64,000 bases of DNA from Hymenobacter psychrotolerans DSM 18569 (GTDB taxonomy: Bacteria > Bacteroidota > Bacteroidia > Cytophagales > Hymenobacteraceae): the NCBI RefSeq assembly GCF_900142395.1, contig NZ_FRAS01000009.1:1-64000 (forward strand), in the 5' to 3' direction. The position numbers and the translations under genes are program-made. This document shows, one piece after another, positions 1 through 8,277 of the stretch; positions within the stretch are counted from its first letter, which is position 1; every line of letters starts with the position of its first letter. The notes under the pieces are model-generated. The model searched no databases, was not told the DNA's origin, and saw only the letters and a list, made by a program, of their open reading frames with translations.

Positions 1-280
1 CCTGCGAAACGCCAAAACTGGCCGCCTGGTGTTCTTGCAGGGCATTGCTTTTCAGGTAGGTGAGCAGAAAAAACAGCTTCACATCGCTGCCCGCCAGCAC
101 CGCCGTCGGCCGTTCGCGGTGAGCCGGAAACTGCCGCCGCTTCCCCGCCAGCGTATGCCAGCGGTGGTGCCGCTCCCAGGCCGGCGCGAAGGCGGTGAGC
201 AAGTCGTCAAACTCGGCCACGTGCAGGCTGGTCAGGGCCAGAAACTGCCGGGGCCGCTCGCGTAAGGCACGGTAATCCAT
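1..280 (-). CDS. IS5-like transposase, N-terminal part (cut by window edge)
   Basis: Reading the minus strand from the ATG at 280 gives an open frame to the window edge, beginning MDYRALRERPRQFLALTSLH. It continues with an N-terminal helix-turn-helix region like that of IS5/IS1031-type DDE transposases, including a segment about VLAGSDVKLFFLLTYLK and QAASFGVSQ. The catalytic DDE part would lie outside the window. The ATG is only 8 bases after the stop of the neighbouring gene at 289-741. No terminal inverted repeat is visible between them, so this is not obviously the edge of an intact insertion sequence. The family call rests on recognition of the N-terminal pattern. Confidence 0.7.
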   Translation of the reverse strand, partial: MDYRALRERPRQFLALTSLHVAEFDDLLTAFAPAWERHHRWHTLAGKRRQFPAHRERPTAVLAGSDVKLFFLLTYLKSNALQEHQAASFGVSQ

Positions 281-288
281 GCCCAAAT

Positions 289-741
289 CTACGGCTGCTC
301 CTCGCGGATTAACTTAGCCACCTTTTCCGAATTAGGTCTATTGACTACAAACAGAATTTCAATTACGTATTCACCCAACAGGTGCACTACAAACGGAGCA
401 ATAAAATATTCATCTATATCTACAAGTTGCTCTAAGCATTTTTGTCGTACGAACCCGTCGTGGTGACGCAAGAAGAGGCAGTTGAGGATTACCTGCTGAC
501 TTGAAGACAAGGTAGTTATTGCTTCCTCTGTTGGTAACTCTGAATACACCCGCCCAGGAATAGTTAGCTTCTGCCCCAGCAGAAGCACTTCTTGATTCAG
601 ACTTGGATGCAATTCGAAATTCCAATCCAGCAAAAAATCTGCTACTTCTTCCGCGTCCTGCTGCAAGTAGCCAGGAAAAGCAGCAACAACCCTTTGCCTG
701 TTAATTTTTAATATATCTGTAGGCAATTCCATTTCTACCAA
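289..741 (-). CDS. hypothetical protein, 150 aa
   Basis: An intact 150-residue frame starting MVEMELPTDILKINRQR. It has no signal peptide or membrane segment and I recognise no family. It is acidic and rich in Leu and Val in the middle. Its base composition is clearly more AT-rich than the flanking zinc-ribbon gene, which suggests recent acquisition. It lies directly upstream of a transposase start with an 8-base gap, so its 3' end may have been altered by insertion. Confidence 0.6.
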   Translation of the reverse strand: MVEMELPTDILKINRQRVVAAFPGYLQQDAEEVADFLLDWNFELHPSLNQEVLLLGQKLTIPGRVYSELPTEEAITTLSSSQQVILNCLFLRHHDGFVRQKCLEQLVDIDEYFIAPFVVHLLGEYVIEILFVVNRPNSEKVAKLIREEQP

Positions 742-763
742 TCTGTATAATGCAATACAAGAG

Positions 764-813
764 CAGCTGTAACAAACTGCATTAGCAATTACTATTGCAG
801 TTTGTTACAGCTG
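764..813. repeat. 18-bp perfect inverted repeat with 14-base loop
   Basis: The arms 764-781 and 796-813 (CAGCTGTAACAAACTGCA and its complement) are perfectly complementary. They sit between the zinc-ribbon gene ending at 879 and the hypothetical gene starting at 741, both on the minus strand. There is no T-run after either arm. It could be a factor-dependent terminator, an operator, or a relic of an element end. Confidence 0.6.
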
Positions 814-878
814 AAGCAAAATTTAATGTCACATCTTGATTTTTATTGCCGACTAATAAACGGCTGCACGTTGGGCAT

Positions 879-1529
879 CTATTGCTTTCCCCCGCACTCG
901 GCACAGAACCGCTGCTCGGGCTTCACGGTGGCGCCACAGTCGCCGCAGAACTTGTCTTTGGCCTGGGCGGTGGCGTTGGGCGTGCCGCAGCTGGGGCAGA
1001 ACTTCTGGCCGTTCGCCAGCTTGGCCTGGCAGCTCTGGCACTGCACCAGGCCGCCGGTGTTGAGGAAATCCAGGCCCTTGGTATAGTCCTGCTCGCGCGT
1101 TTTGGTGCGGATTTGCTCGCTGGCCGCCTGGCGCTGCTGGGCAGCCAGCTCTTCGTGCTCATCGGGGGCGCAGCTTTCGCAGAGGCTGGCCTGGTGGTTC
1201 CAGCACACATCGGGGCACACCCAATGGCCGCAGCGGGTGCACTGTTTAAAGTGGGCCTTGCCTTCCTGCACGGCCTTTTCCAGCGCCGCATCGTGGGCTT
1301 TGCCGCCGATGGCGCGCTGCACGTGGTAGGCGGCGCTGCCGGCGCTGGAGAAGCTGCCGCCAAACAGGCTGCCCGCCGCCCGCATCAATTCCCCGGCAAT
1401 GCCGATGGCGTTGGGGTGAAAGCGCGACATGTGGCCGTTGCGGCATTTGTCGCAGTAGAATTTAAACTGAAATCCTTTGTCGGTCGACAAATCGTCGTGG
1501 TTGGCAACGAACTGAATCATGCTGCTCAT
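879..1529 (-). CDS. zinc-ribbon domain protein
   Basis: A 216-residue cytosolic protein with many CxxC pairs. One lies near the N-terminus (CDKCRNGH), then a CTRCGHWVC...C...CESC cluster mid-protein, and three C-terminal ribbon knuckles (CQSC/CPSCG, CGDCG, CAECGG). The C-terminal part resembles the double zinc ribbon (DZR) fold. A Gly/Ser/Ala-rich helix (GELMRAAGSLFGGSFSSAG) lies near residue 50. Zinc binding is inferred from the cysteines; the partner or substrate is unknown. It appears monocistronic and divergent from the gene at 1663. Confidence 0.75.
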   Translation of the reverse strand: MSSMIQFVANHDDLSTDKGFQFKFYCDKCRNGHMSRFHPNAIGIAGELMRAAGSLFGGSFSSAGSAAYHVQRAIGGKAHDAALEKAVQEGKAHFKQCTRCGHWVCPDVCWNHQASLCESCAPDEHEELAAQQRQAASEQIRTKTREQDYTKGLDFLNTGGLVQCQSCQAKLANGQKFCPSCGTPNATAQAKDKFCGDCGATVKPEQRFCAECGGKQ

Positions 1530-1662
1530 GGCGGAAAAGAGAGGAGTGGAGGCCTAAAAATAGCGTTTCTCTATTTCTGATTTGCTATCCTGAACCCGAC
1601 GGCATCGGGCACCAGCGCTTATACTTGCACATATCTTGAGGAACCCGGCTTCCTCCTTCCGC

Positions 1663-2388
1663 ATGCGCTTTCCGTATTTCCTTCTTCTCCTCTACCTGTT
1701 GTTTGCCCGCCCTGCCCACGCCCAGCGCCCCGATACCACCATCATCCGTTACGCTGGGCAGCTGACGGGCCAGTACACCTCGGGCGGCGTAAACCGCACC
1801 CTGCTCACGACTACCCACAACGTCACGTTTCTGCGGGGCAAGCACTTCGGGGCGCCGGTGAATGGCAGCTTCTCGTACGGCAAGCAGGAAAAGCTGCTCA
1901 AGGAGCGGGAGTTTCTGTTCAATGCCACGCCCTACTACTGGAAAGGCCATTTCCGGGCCTACGGCATCGGGGGCTACGAGCGGAGCAACCTGCGCGGCAT
2001 CACGGGGCGGGTGCAGCTGGGCCTGGGGCCGGGCTGGGCCTTCTACTCCGACTCGCTGGGGCGCGAAGTGTCGTTGAGCAACCTGTTTATCCGGGAGGCC
2101 ACTTACTTTCAGGACGGCTCGGACCGCACCGTGTCGCGCAGCTCGTTGCGGCTGAAGCTGGTGTATTCGTACGGGGTGTTTTCGCTGAATTCGACCACCT
2201 TCTATCTGCCTAACCTGAGTGGCTTCGCCGATTACCGCGTCAACCAGCTCAGCACGCTGGCGTTGCGCTTCACGCCGCGCTTCACCATCACGGCCAACTA
2301 CACCTACACGTTTGAGAGCCGCGTGCTGGAAGGCAAGCCCAACGACAACACCAACCTGACGGTGGGCGTGGCCTTCAGCACGAAGTAG
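1663..2388 (+). CDS. DUF481-type outer-membrane protein
   Basis: The chosen ATG at 1663 gives a clean signal peptide (MRFPYFLLLLYLLFARPAHA, cleavage before Q). An upstream TTG at 1636 would add nine residues that spoil it. The mature part alternates short hydrophobic and polar strands with frequent aromatic residues and ends in FSTK, as in DUF481 outer-membrane beta-barrels. It has about 240 residues, normal for that family. The function of DUF481 proteins is not established. Confidence 0.7.
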   Translation: MRFPYFLLLLYLLFARPAHAQRPDTTIIRYAGQLTGQYTSGGVNRTLLTTTHNVTFLRGKHFGAPVNGSFSYGKQEKLLKEREFLFNATPYYWKGHFRAYGIGGYERSNLRGITGRVQLGLGPGWAFYSDSLGREVSLSNLFIREATYFQDGSDRTVSRSSLRLKLVYSYGVFSLNSTTFYLPNLSGFADYRVNQLSTLALRFTPRFTITANYTYTFESRVLEGKPNDNTNLTVGVAFSTK

Positions 2389-2394
2389 CGCGGC

Positions 2395-3168
2395 TTATTT
2401 CCACCACTGCGCCCGCTCCTTCTGCCGGGCTGCGGCATCATTTTCCACCCAGGCCTGCCCGTACGACTGCCAGCCGTTGGCCACGTAGTTGTCGGACGGA
2501 CTGAACTCGCCCGCGCCCTGGTCCAGGTCGCCGGCAGCCGGAATCCGATAGTCGCCCCAGTTGCAGGGCTTTGTGCGGCGGGTTTTGTAGGACTGCCAGG
2601 TGCCAACGGCCTGGTTGTTGGAGAAGGCACCGGCGTGCTTGCGCAGGTCGTCATAGTGCATCTTGCCGTGGCGGTCCAGATACCAGTTGGTACGCAGCAC
2701 GCCCCTGAACACGCCCGCATTCCGTTGGCCGGCCGGCTCCTTCAGCTCATATTCGGCCAGCAGAATTCCCGCCTTCACGGCCGGCACGGGCGCCCCATCC
2801 AGGCCGGCGGGCAGCGCCGCCGCTTCCCGCACGTGCAGCAGCCGGAAGGTGCCCTCAAACGGCAGCGGCGTCTCGTTTACCTTCGATTTGCCGGCCACCA
2901 GGTAGCGCCCCGGCTGCTGCGGGTCGGGGCAAGCCGTGAGCAGCTTGATGCGCAGGCGCTGATACCCCTGGCCGATAAAGCCCAGCACGTTCTCGTTGGG
3001 GGTTTTCAACCAGAGCGGGGAGAAGTCGTATCGGTGGTAGCGGCTGAGCTGCTCGGCAGGCCGCAGGGCATTGTCGGCCAGCACCTGCTTCCGGTATTGC
3101 TCACTTTCCGGCGGAACAGTGCTTCCAACAACCAGCGCCGCCACAGCAGCTACCACTTTTACCTTCAT
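2395..3168 (-). CDS. hypothetical exported protein
   Basis: The ATG at 3168 gives MKVKVVAAVAALVVGSTVPP, a short hydrophobic signal segment; an ATG nine bases upstream is also possible. The mature protein ends in a Trp-rich region (WQSYGQAWVEN...AQWWK) and has no cysteine cluster or catalytic motif that I recognise. It ends six bases from the stop of the convergent DUF481 gene. Envelope location is inferred from the leader only. Confidence 0.6.
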   Translation of the reverse strand: MKVKVVAAVAALVVGSTVPPESEQYRKQVLADNALRPAEQLSRYHRYDFSPLWLKTPNENVLGFIGQGYQRLRIKLLTACPDPQQPGRYLVAGKSKVNETPLPFEGTFRLLHVREAAALPAGLDGAPVPAVKAGILLAEYELKEPAGQRNAGVFRGVLRTNWYLDRHGKMHYDDLRKHAGAFSNNQAVGTWQSYKTRRTKPCNWGDYRIPAAGDLDQGAGEFSPSDNYVANGWQSYGQAWVENDAAARQKERAQWWK

Positions 3169-3203
3169 AGCGAACATGCGGAGCTTTGGTAAAAACCTCT
3201 TTT

Positions 3204-3262
3204 CCGTCCTGCTGAGCTTGCCGAAGCAGGATAATTTCCAAACGCCTTCTACGATGACAGCT
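3204..3262. repeat. degenerate palindromic repeat, relative of the 28-kb element
   Basis: CTGCTGAGCTTGCCGAAGCA followed by AATTTCCAAACGC. The same two blocks occur, better preserved, at 28004-28022 and 28107-28120 in the MITE-like element. The inverted partner arm is missing here, so this looks like a decayed or deleted copy. Confidence 0.45.
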
Positions 3263-3377
3263 TAAATGTACTGGCCCGCCCGCATTTTTCTTTATGCGCA
3301 TTAAACCTCCTGCCACCGGCCGCCTCTAACCGGCCACAGCCCGCCGCCTTCCGCCGTTTCTAACCCGTTTTTTCTGC

Positions 3378-3929
3378 TTGGAAGACCAGGACATCCTCCT
3401 CAAATTCGCTGACCCGGTTTCCCGCAACGTGGCCTTCAACCAGCTCGTGCGCAAGTACCAGCAGAAGGTGTACTGGCACGTGCGCAAGATGGTCATCGAC
3501 CACGACGATGCCGACGACCTCACGCAGGACGTGTTTGTAAAGGTGTGGAAGCACCTCGGCAACTTCCGGCAGGATGCCTCGCTCTACACCTGGATTTACC
3601 GCATTGCCACCAACGAGTGCCTGAGCTTTCTGCAAAGCAAGCGGCGCAAGTTCTTTCTGCCCCTCCACGATGTGGCGGCCGAGCTGGCGGCCAAAGTGGA
3701 AGCCGACCCCGCCCTGGCCGGCGACGATATTGAGCGGCGCCTGCAACAAGCCATTCTGCGCCTGCCCGACAAGCAGCGGCTGGTGTTCAACCTGCGCTAC
3801 TACGACGAAATGCCCTACGAGCAGATGGCCGAGGTTACGGGCACGAGTGTGGGCGCGCTAAAGGCCTCCTACCACCACGCGGCCAAAAAAATCGAGCAAT
3901 ACCTCAACAACGACGCCCCGGCCAATTAA
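3378..3929 (+). CDS. ECF-type RNA polymerase sigma factor
   Basis: A protein of about 183 residues with sigma region 2 (FNQLVRKYQQKVYWHVRKMV, DDLTQDVFVKVWKHL, LYTWIYRIATNECLSFL) and region 4 (LPDKQRLVFNLRYYDEMPYEQMAEVTGTSVGALKASYHHA). No ATG fits, so the start is TTG at 3378 (reads MEDQDILLKF). It directs RNA polymerase to a stress regulon. It is followed after 24 bases by a single-TM protein that is a likely anti-sigma partner, then by a Spy-like periplasmic protein. Together these form a probable envelope-stress operon. Confidence 0.9.
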   Translation: MEDQDILLKFADPVSRNVAFNQLVRKYQQKVYWHVRKMVIDHDDADDLTQDVFVKVWKHLGNFRQDASLYTWIYRIATNECLSFLQSKRRKFFLPLHDVAAELAAKVEADPALAGDDIERRLQQAILRLPDKQRLVFNLRYYDEMPYEQMAEVTGTSVGALKASYHHAAKKIEQYLNNDAPAN

Positions 3930-3953
3930 ACTTTCCGACTTCTGCCCCTTCTA

Positions 3954-4421
3954 ATGGCTATGAAAACCCCGTTTCGTCTGGATGAGCACCCGCGCCGGCC
4001 GCAGCCCCTGGCCCCGCCCCCGGCCGGCTACTTCGACCAGCTGCCCATGCGCGTGATGCAGCGCGTACAGGGCGATATTGCTGAAGAGCGGCCTGCTTTT
4101 GCGTTTGGGTGGCTGGCCCGGCTGGCGGCCCCGGTGCGCACGGCGCTGGCGACTACCGTGGTGCTGGGCGGCTTCGCGGGGGCGTTTCTGCTGAGCCAGC
4201 CCACGCTCCGGCCGGCAACCGGTACCGACTTCACGCTGGCGGCCGTACCGCAAAGCGAGATGGTGCAGTATCTGCTGGCCAGTGAGCAGCGCGTAAGCCT
4301 TTCTGACCTGGCCGAGCTACCCGACGCCGGGCAGGCGCTGCCAGATTCCGACCTGTACGCCTCCCCCGACGAGCTGCAGGAAGCGCTGGACGCCCAGCCC
4401 ACCGAAGAATTCTACCTGTAG
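3954..4421 (+). CDS. putative anti-sigma factor, single TM
   Basis: A 155-residue protein with a cytosolic N-terminal half, one hydrophobic segment around residues 63-83 (ATTVVLGGFAGAFLLS), and an acidic periplasmic tail (DELQEALDAQ...EEFYL). Size, topology and its place 24 bases after an ECF sigma gene suggest an anti-sigma factor. No zinc-binding anti-sigma motif is visible, so the role comes mainly from context. Confidence 0.65.
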   Translation: MAMKTPFRLDEHPRRPQPLAPPPAGYFDQLPMRVMQRVQGDIAEERPAFAFGWLARLAAPVRTALATTVVLGGFAGAFLLSQPTLRPATGTDFTLAAVPQSEMVQYLLASEQRVSLSDLAELPDAGQALPDSDLYASPDELQEALDAQPTEEFYL

Positions 4422-4442
4422 CTGTCTTTTCTGCTTTTACCT

Positions 4443-4937
4443 ATGAAATCCCTGCTTCGCAACCTACTGATGCTCTGCCTGCTGGCCAGTGTGCCTGCCG
4501 GCGCCCGGGCCCAGGCCGACAACGCCCGTCAGGGCCGCCTGAACCAGCTCGAAACCGCCAAAATTGCCTACATCACCGAAAAGCTGGCCCTTACCCCCGA
4601 CCAGGCGCAGCGCTTCTGGCCCGTCTACAACGAATTCACGGCCAAGCGCCGCGACGTAAACCGCCGCATGCGCCAGCTCCGCACCGACGACCCCGAGGCT
4701 CAGTCGGACCAGCAGATCCGAGAGAGTCTTTCGCAGGCCCTGGCACTGCGCCAGCAGGAAGTGAGTCTGGAGAAAGAGTACTTCGAGAAGTTTCAGAAGG
4801 TGCTTACTATCCGGCAGGTCGGCAAGCTGTTCATGGCGGAGCGGCAATTCACCAAGGAAGTGCTCAAGCGCGTAACCGACCGGCGCGGCGGCCGCCCCGG
4901 CGTTGGACCTCGCACCAGCGGCAGCCCGGCTAACTGA
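4443..4937 (+). CDS. Spy/CpxP-like periplasmic protein
   Basis: A signal peptide (MKSLLRNLLMLCLLASVPAGARA) is followed by a long charged helical region with the typical LTPDQAQRFWPVYNEF motif at about residues 48-63, and heptad-like Arg/Gln/Glu repeats. This pattern is found in Spy/CpxP-like proteins and the periplasmic heavy-metal-stress sensor family. It closes the sigma/anti-sigma operon (21-base gap), consistent with an envelope-stress output or feedback component. The C-terminus is an Arg/Gly tail. Confidence 0.75.
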   Translation: MKSLLRNLLMLCLLASVPAGARAQADNARQGRLNQLETAKIAYITEKLALTPDQAQRFWPVYNEFTAKRRDVNRRMRQLRTDDPEAQSDQQIRESLSQALALRQQEVSLEKEYFEKFQKVLTIRQVGKLFMAERQFTKEVLKRVTDRRGGRPGVGPRTSGSPAN

Positions 4938-5111
4938 GGAGTGCCCGTAACGGCAATCTGGCAGTGAAGCCTGGTATGCCCCCGTCCGCCCGCTTTTTCG
5001 TGGGCTGCCGGGTCGCCGACAGAACCGTTCGACCACCCAGCGGACCGGCACACGTAGCGCCCGTATAGAGGAAACAGGTACCAGCCCGCCGGGTACACTT
5101 CCCGCTACTCA

Positions 5112-5139
5112 GAAAAAGGCTGCCTCGGCAGCCTTTTTT
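5112..5139 (+). terminator. rho-independent terminator
   Basis: An AGGCTGCC/GGCAGCCT stem closed by TC, with A-run before and T-run after. It ends the sigma-factor operon; the 175 bases between 4937 and 5112 hold no recognised gene. Confidence 0.85.
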
Positions 5140-5237
5140 GTACTCTGTAATCGGGTTCTTGGATTTTCAGAGTTGCCCAATGCCCTTGTCGGCCAGCAAC
5201 GCGGCGCCCAGGCGCGGGTGCGGCGGCCGGTGAGCCG

Positions 5238-5245
5238 TACCTTTG
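5238..5245 (+). promoter_or_regulatory. Bacteroidota -7 box candidate (TACCTTTG)
   Basis: TACCTTTG fits the Bacteroidota consensus TAnnTTTG and lies 26 bases before the aminotransferase ATG at 5272. No clear -33 TTG is seen about 20 bases upstream. Confidence 0.4.
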
Positions 5246-5271
5246 GGGCTTCATTCTGTTGCTAGAGTAGT

Positions 5272-6462
5272 ATGCTTACCCCCCGCCAGCTTTTCCTGCG
5301 CCACCAGGCCCAAACCTCCGACTTCCCGCTGCTGCTCGAAATTGAGCGGGCCGAAGGTGTATATATGTACGCGCCCGATGGCCGCCGCTACCTCGATTTG
5401 ATTTCCGGTATCGGCGTGAGCAACGTCGGGCACCGCCACCCGCGCGTGGTGGAAGCCATCAAAAACCAGGTCGATAAGTACCTGCACCTCATGGTATATG
5501 GCGAGTTGGTGCAGGCCCCGCCGGCCCAATTGGCGCAGGCCCTGCACGAAACCCTGCCCGCCCACCTCGACAGCGTGTACTTCACCAACTCCGGCGCCGA
5601 AGCCGTGGAAGGGGCCCTGAAGCTGGCCAAGCGCCACACCGGCCGCACCGGCTTCGTGAGCTGCCTGAACGCCTACCACGGCTCCACGCAGGGCGCCCTC
5701 AGCATCACCGGCTCCGAAGGGTTCAAGAACAGCTACCGCCCTCTGCTCCCCGACGTCCGCCACATCCGCTACAACCATCTGGAAGACCTGGCCCTGATCA
5801 ACGAGCACACCGCCGCCGTTGTCATCGAAACGGTGCAGGGCGAGGCCGGGGTACGCGTGCCCGAGCCGGGCTACCTGCCCGCCCTGCGCCAGCGCTGCAC
5901 CGAGGTGGGCGCCCTGCTCATTCTCGACGAAATCCAGTGCGGCTTTGGGCGCACCGGCACCTTCTGGGCCTTCGAGCAGTTCGGCATAGCGCCCGATATC
6001 CTACTGTGTGCCAAGGGCATGGGCGGCGGCATGCCCATCGGGGCCTTCATTTCGTCGCAGGAAATCATGGCCGGCTTCAAGACCAACCCCATTCTGGGCC
6101 ATTGCACCACGTTTGGCGGGCATCCGGTGTCGTGCGCGGCTTCGCTGGCTACGCTCCACACCATTCAGCAGGAAAACCTGCTGGCCGGTGTGGCCGAAAA
6201 AGCGGCGCGGTTCCGGCAGCAGCTGGTGCACCCCGCCATCCGGGACGTGCGCGGCTGCGGCCTGCTCATGGCCGTCGAGTTCGACTCGTTCGAGGTGCTC
6301 AAGCCCATCATCGACCACGCCCTGGCGCACGAAGGCATCCTCACCGACTGGTTCCTATTCTGCGACAATTCCCTGCGGCTGGCCCCACCCCTCATCATCA
6401 CCGACGCCGAAATCGACGAAGCCTGCGCCGCTCTGCTGCGAGCCATCGACTCACTTCACTAG
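5272..6462 (+). CDS. class III PLP-dependent aminotransferase (acetylornithine-type)
   Basis: A 396-residue fold-type I aminotransferase. It has the Gly/Ala motif TNSGAEAVEGALKLA (105-119), the PLP-contacting Asp in LLILDEIQCGFGRTG (D219), and the PLP lysine K248 in LLCAKGMGGGMPIGA. It belongs to the acetylornithine/ornithine/4-aminobutyrate aminotransferase group. No arginine-biosynthesis neighbours are present, so the amino donor cannot be fixed from sequence. It is monocistronic, with its own -7 box and a strong terminator. Confidence 0.88.
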   Translation: MLTPRQLFLRHQAQTSDFPLLLEIERAEGVYMYAPDGRRYLDLISGIGVSNVGHRHPRVVEAIKNQVDKYLHLMVYGELVQAPPAQLAQALHETLPAHLDSVYFTNSGAEAVEGALKLAKRHTGRTGFVSCLNAYHGSTQGALSITGSEGFKNSYRPLLPDVRHIRYNHLEDLALINEHTAAVVIETVQGEAGVRVPEPGYLPALRQRCTEVGALLILDEIQCGFGRTGTFWAFEQFGIAPDILLCAKGMGGGMPIGAFISSQEIMAGFKTNPILGHCTTFGGHPVSCAASLATLHTIQQENLLAGVAEKAARFRQQLVHPAIRDVRGCGLLMAVEFDSFEVLKPIIDHALAHEGILTDWFLFCDNSLRLAPPLIITDAEIDEACAALLRAIDSLH

Positions 6463-6481
6463 CAAGAGGTAGAAACTATAA

Positions 6482-6530
6482 ACCGGCCCCCGCCTGACCT
6501 GGAAATAGGTATCGGGCGGGGGCCGGTTTG
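6482..6530 (+). terminator. terminator hairpin after aminotransferase
   Basis: A perfect 13-bp stem, 6482-6494 (ACCGGCCCCCGCC) with 6515-6527, followed by TTTG. It separates two convergent genes. Confidence 0.75.
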
Positions 6531-6554
6531 TGTAATGGAGCCTGTAGCTGCAAG

Positions 6555-6977
6555 TTACAGCAAGGCCTGGGTTTCGGTCTTGATGTCTTCGCGGTCCATA
6601 CCATCCTTCACGCCCTGCGAGATTTTCTTGACCAGCAGGCTCACCACATCTTTGCGGAAGCCCAGCTTTTCGGCCATTACGGTGCAGAACGTCATTTCGC
6701 TGTCGTCCACGATGCCGTCGGCCAGCATCATATCCACCATATCAAAAATCTGGTCGAACCGCTCCGAATCGTTGTCGGGCACGACCACGCGGTGGTTGCT
6801 GCTGCCGGCCACGATAGTGCGGATTTCGTCGGCCCGAATACCGTTCTTCTTCCCTACTGCTACAATAAAGCTCATTTCCCGCTCGTCCAGGTGCCCATCG
6901 GCTTTGGCCAGGGCCGCCAGATTCTGGATATGCCCTTTAATTTTGCGGGTCTGCTCGTTTTCAAAAAAGCCAAACAT
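6555..6977 (-). CDS. TerB-family protein
   Basis: A 140-residue all-helical acidic protein with the TerB pattern: ALAKADGHLDEREMSFIV (about 23-40) and a second metal-binding-like helix MMLADGIVDDSEMTF (about 88-102). TerB domains bind divalent metal and are named from tellurite resistance, but stand-alone copies occur widely with unclear roles. No other ter genes are nearby, so a tellurite role should not be assumed. Confidence 0.8.
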   Translation of the reverse strand: MFGFFENEQTRKIKGHIQNLAALAKADGHLDEREMSFIVAVGKKNGIRADEIRTIVAGSSNHRVVVPDNDSERFDQIFDMVDMMLADGIVDDSEMTFCTVMAEKLGFRKDVVSLLVKKISQGVKDGMDREDIKTETQALL

Positions 6978-7223
6978 AGGTGGGAGCTGAGTAGGGAGCG
7001 GAAGAGAACAGGTAAGTTATTCGGCGCGGGGCCGAATGGGGAAGTTACTCGTCCGGGCACTGGTTTCCAACACGCCTGCTTACGTAAGGGCTAAAAAAAC
7101 AGCCGGCCCGGCCGGCCAAAATTTCGGGGCCCGGCAGAAATAGGACGGCTTTTCGCCATTGATTTGCCACCTTTGCCTGTTCCGGGCTCCGGGTGAGTAC
7201 AGGAATGACTTTTGAGAAGTAGT

Positions 7224-8198
7224 ATGATGAAACGCATAGCAGTTTTCACTAGCGGCGGCGACGCGCCCGGCATGAATGCCTGCGTCCGCGCGGTGGTGCG
7301 CACGGCCGTTTACCACGGCATTGAAGTATACGGAATCATGCGCGGCTACAGCGGCATGATCAAAGGCGAGTTTGTACGGCTTGATTCGGCTTCGGTGGCC
7401 AACACCATTCAGAAGGGCGGCACCATCCTGAAATCGGCCCGTAGTCAGAAATTCCAAACCCGGGAAGGCCGCCAGCAGGCCTTCGACCAACTGGTGAACA
7501 ACGGCATTGAAGGCCTAGTCGCTATTGGTGGCAACGGCACGTTCACGGGCGCCTCGCTGTTTGAGGAAGAGTTTGGCATTCCGACCGTCGGCGCGCCCGG
7601 CACCATCGACAACGACCTGTACGGCACCGACTATACCATCGGCTACGATACGGCCGTGAACACGGCGCTGGAGGCCATCGACAAAATCCGGGATACGGCC
7701 GACTCGCACGACCGGTGCTTTTTTGTGGAGGTGATGGGCCGCGACTCCGGCTACATTGCCATGCCCTGCGCCATTGGCGGCGGCGCCGAAATTGTGATGA
7801 TTCCGGAAACCCAGATGTCGACGGAAGCCGTGGTTGAGTCGCTGAAAAGCAGCTGGCGGCGCTCCAAAACCTCCTTTATTGTGGTAGTGGCTGAGGGCGA
7901 GGAAGAAGGCAACGCCCACACCGTGGCCCAGCGCGTGAAAGAAGCCATTCCGCAGCTCGATACCCGCGTGACCATTATCGGGCACATTCAGCGCGGCGGC
8001 GCCCCCTCGGCCGCCGACCGGCTGCTGGCTTCCCAGATTGGCATTGCGGCCGTGGAAGGCCTGCTCAACGGCATGCACAACGTCATGGCCGGCATCGTAG
8101 ACCGCAAGCTGGTCTATACTCCCTTCAGCGACACTATCAACAAGAAAAAGCTTATCAACCAGAGCTTTATGCGCATGGTAGAAATCCTGAGCGTATAG
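7224..8198 (+). CDS. pfkA: ATP-dependent 6-phosphofructokinase
   Basis: Phosphorylates fructose-6-phosphate in glycolysis. Seen: the nucleotide loop TSGGDAPGMNA at the N-terminus, GGNGTFTGA, the catalytic PGTIDNDLYGTDYTIGYDTA segment, and MGRDSGYIA. The length of about 324 residues is normal for bacterial PfkA. The ATG at 7224 (MMKRIAVF) was chosen over a TTG at 7212 because it places the first beta-strand correctly. Confidence 0.96.
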   Translation: MMKRIAVFTSGGDAPGMNACVRAVVRTAVYHGIEVYGIMRGYSGMIKGEFVRLDSASVANTIQKGGTILKSARSQKFQTREGRQQAFDQLVNNGIEGLVAIGGNGTFTGASLFEEEFGIPTVGAPGTIDNDLYGTDYTIGYDTAVNTALEAIDKIRDTADSHDRCFFVEVMGRDSGYIAMPCAIGGGAEIVMIPETQMSTEAVVESLKSSWRRSKTSFIVVVAEGEEEGNAHTVAQRVKEAIPQLDTRVTIIGHIQRGGAPSAADRLLASQIGIAAVEGLLNGMHNVMAGIVDRKLVYTPFSDTINKKKLINQSFMRMVEILSV

Positions 8199-8201
8199 TT
8201 T

Positions 8202-8277
8202 TTCAATGAGTGAGTGAATCTGACAGCCAGCCAGTTGGCGGTTGCAGATTCACTCACTTACTCATTCGCTCATTGAA
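8202..8277. terminator. long hairpin between pfkA and miaA
   Basis: A TGAGTGAATCTG / CAGATTCACTCA 12-bp core (8211-8222 with 8245-8256), extended by TTCAATG / CATTGAA outer arms. The right arm overlaps the end of miaA. It probably serves as a bidirectional terminator for the convergent genes. Confidence 0.6.
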
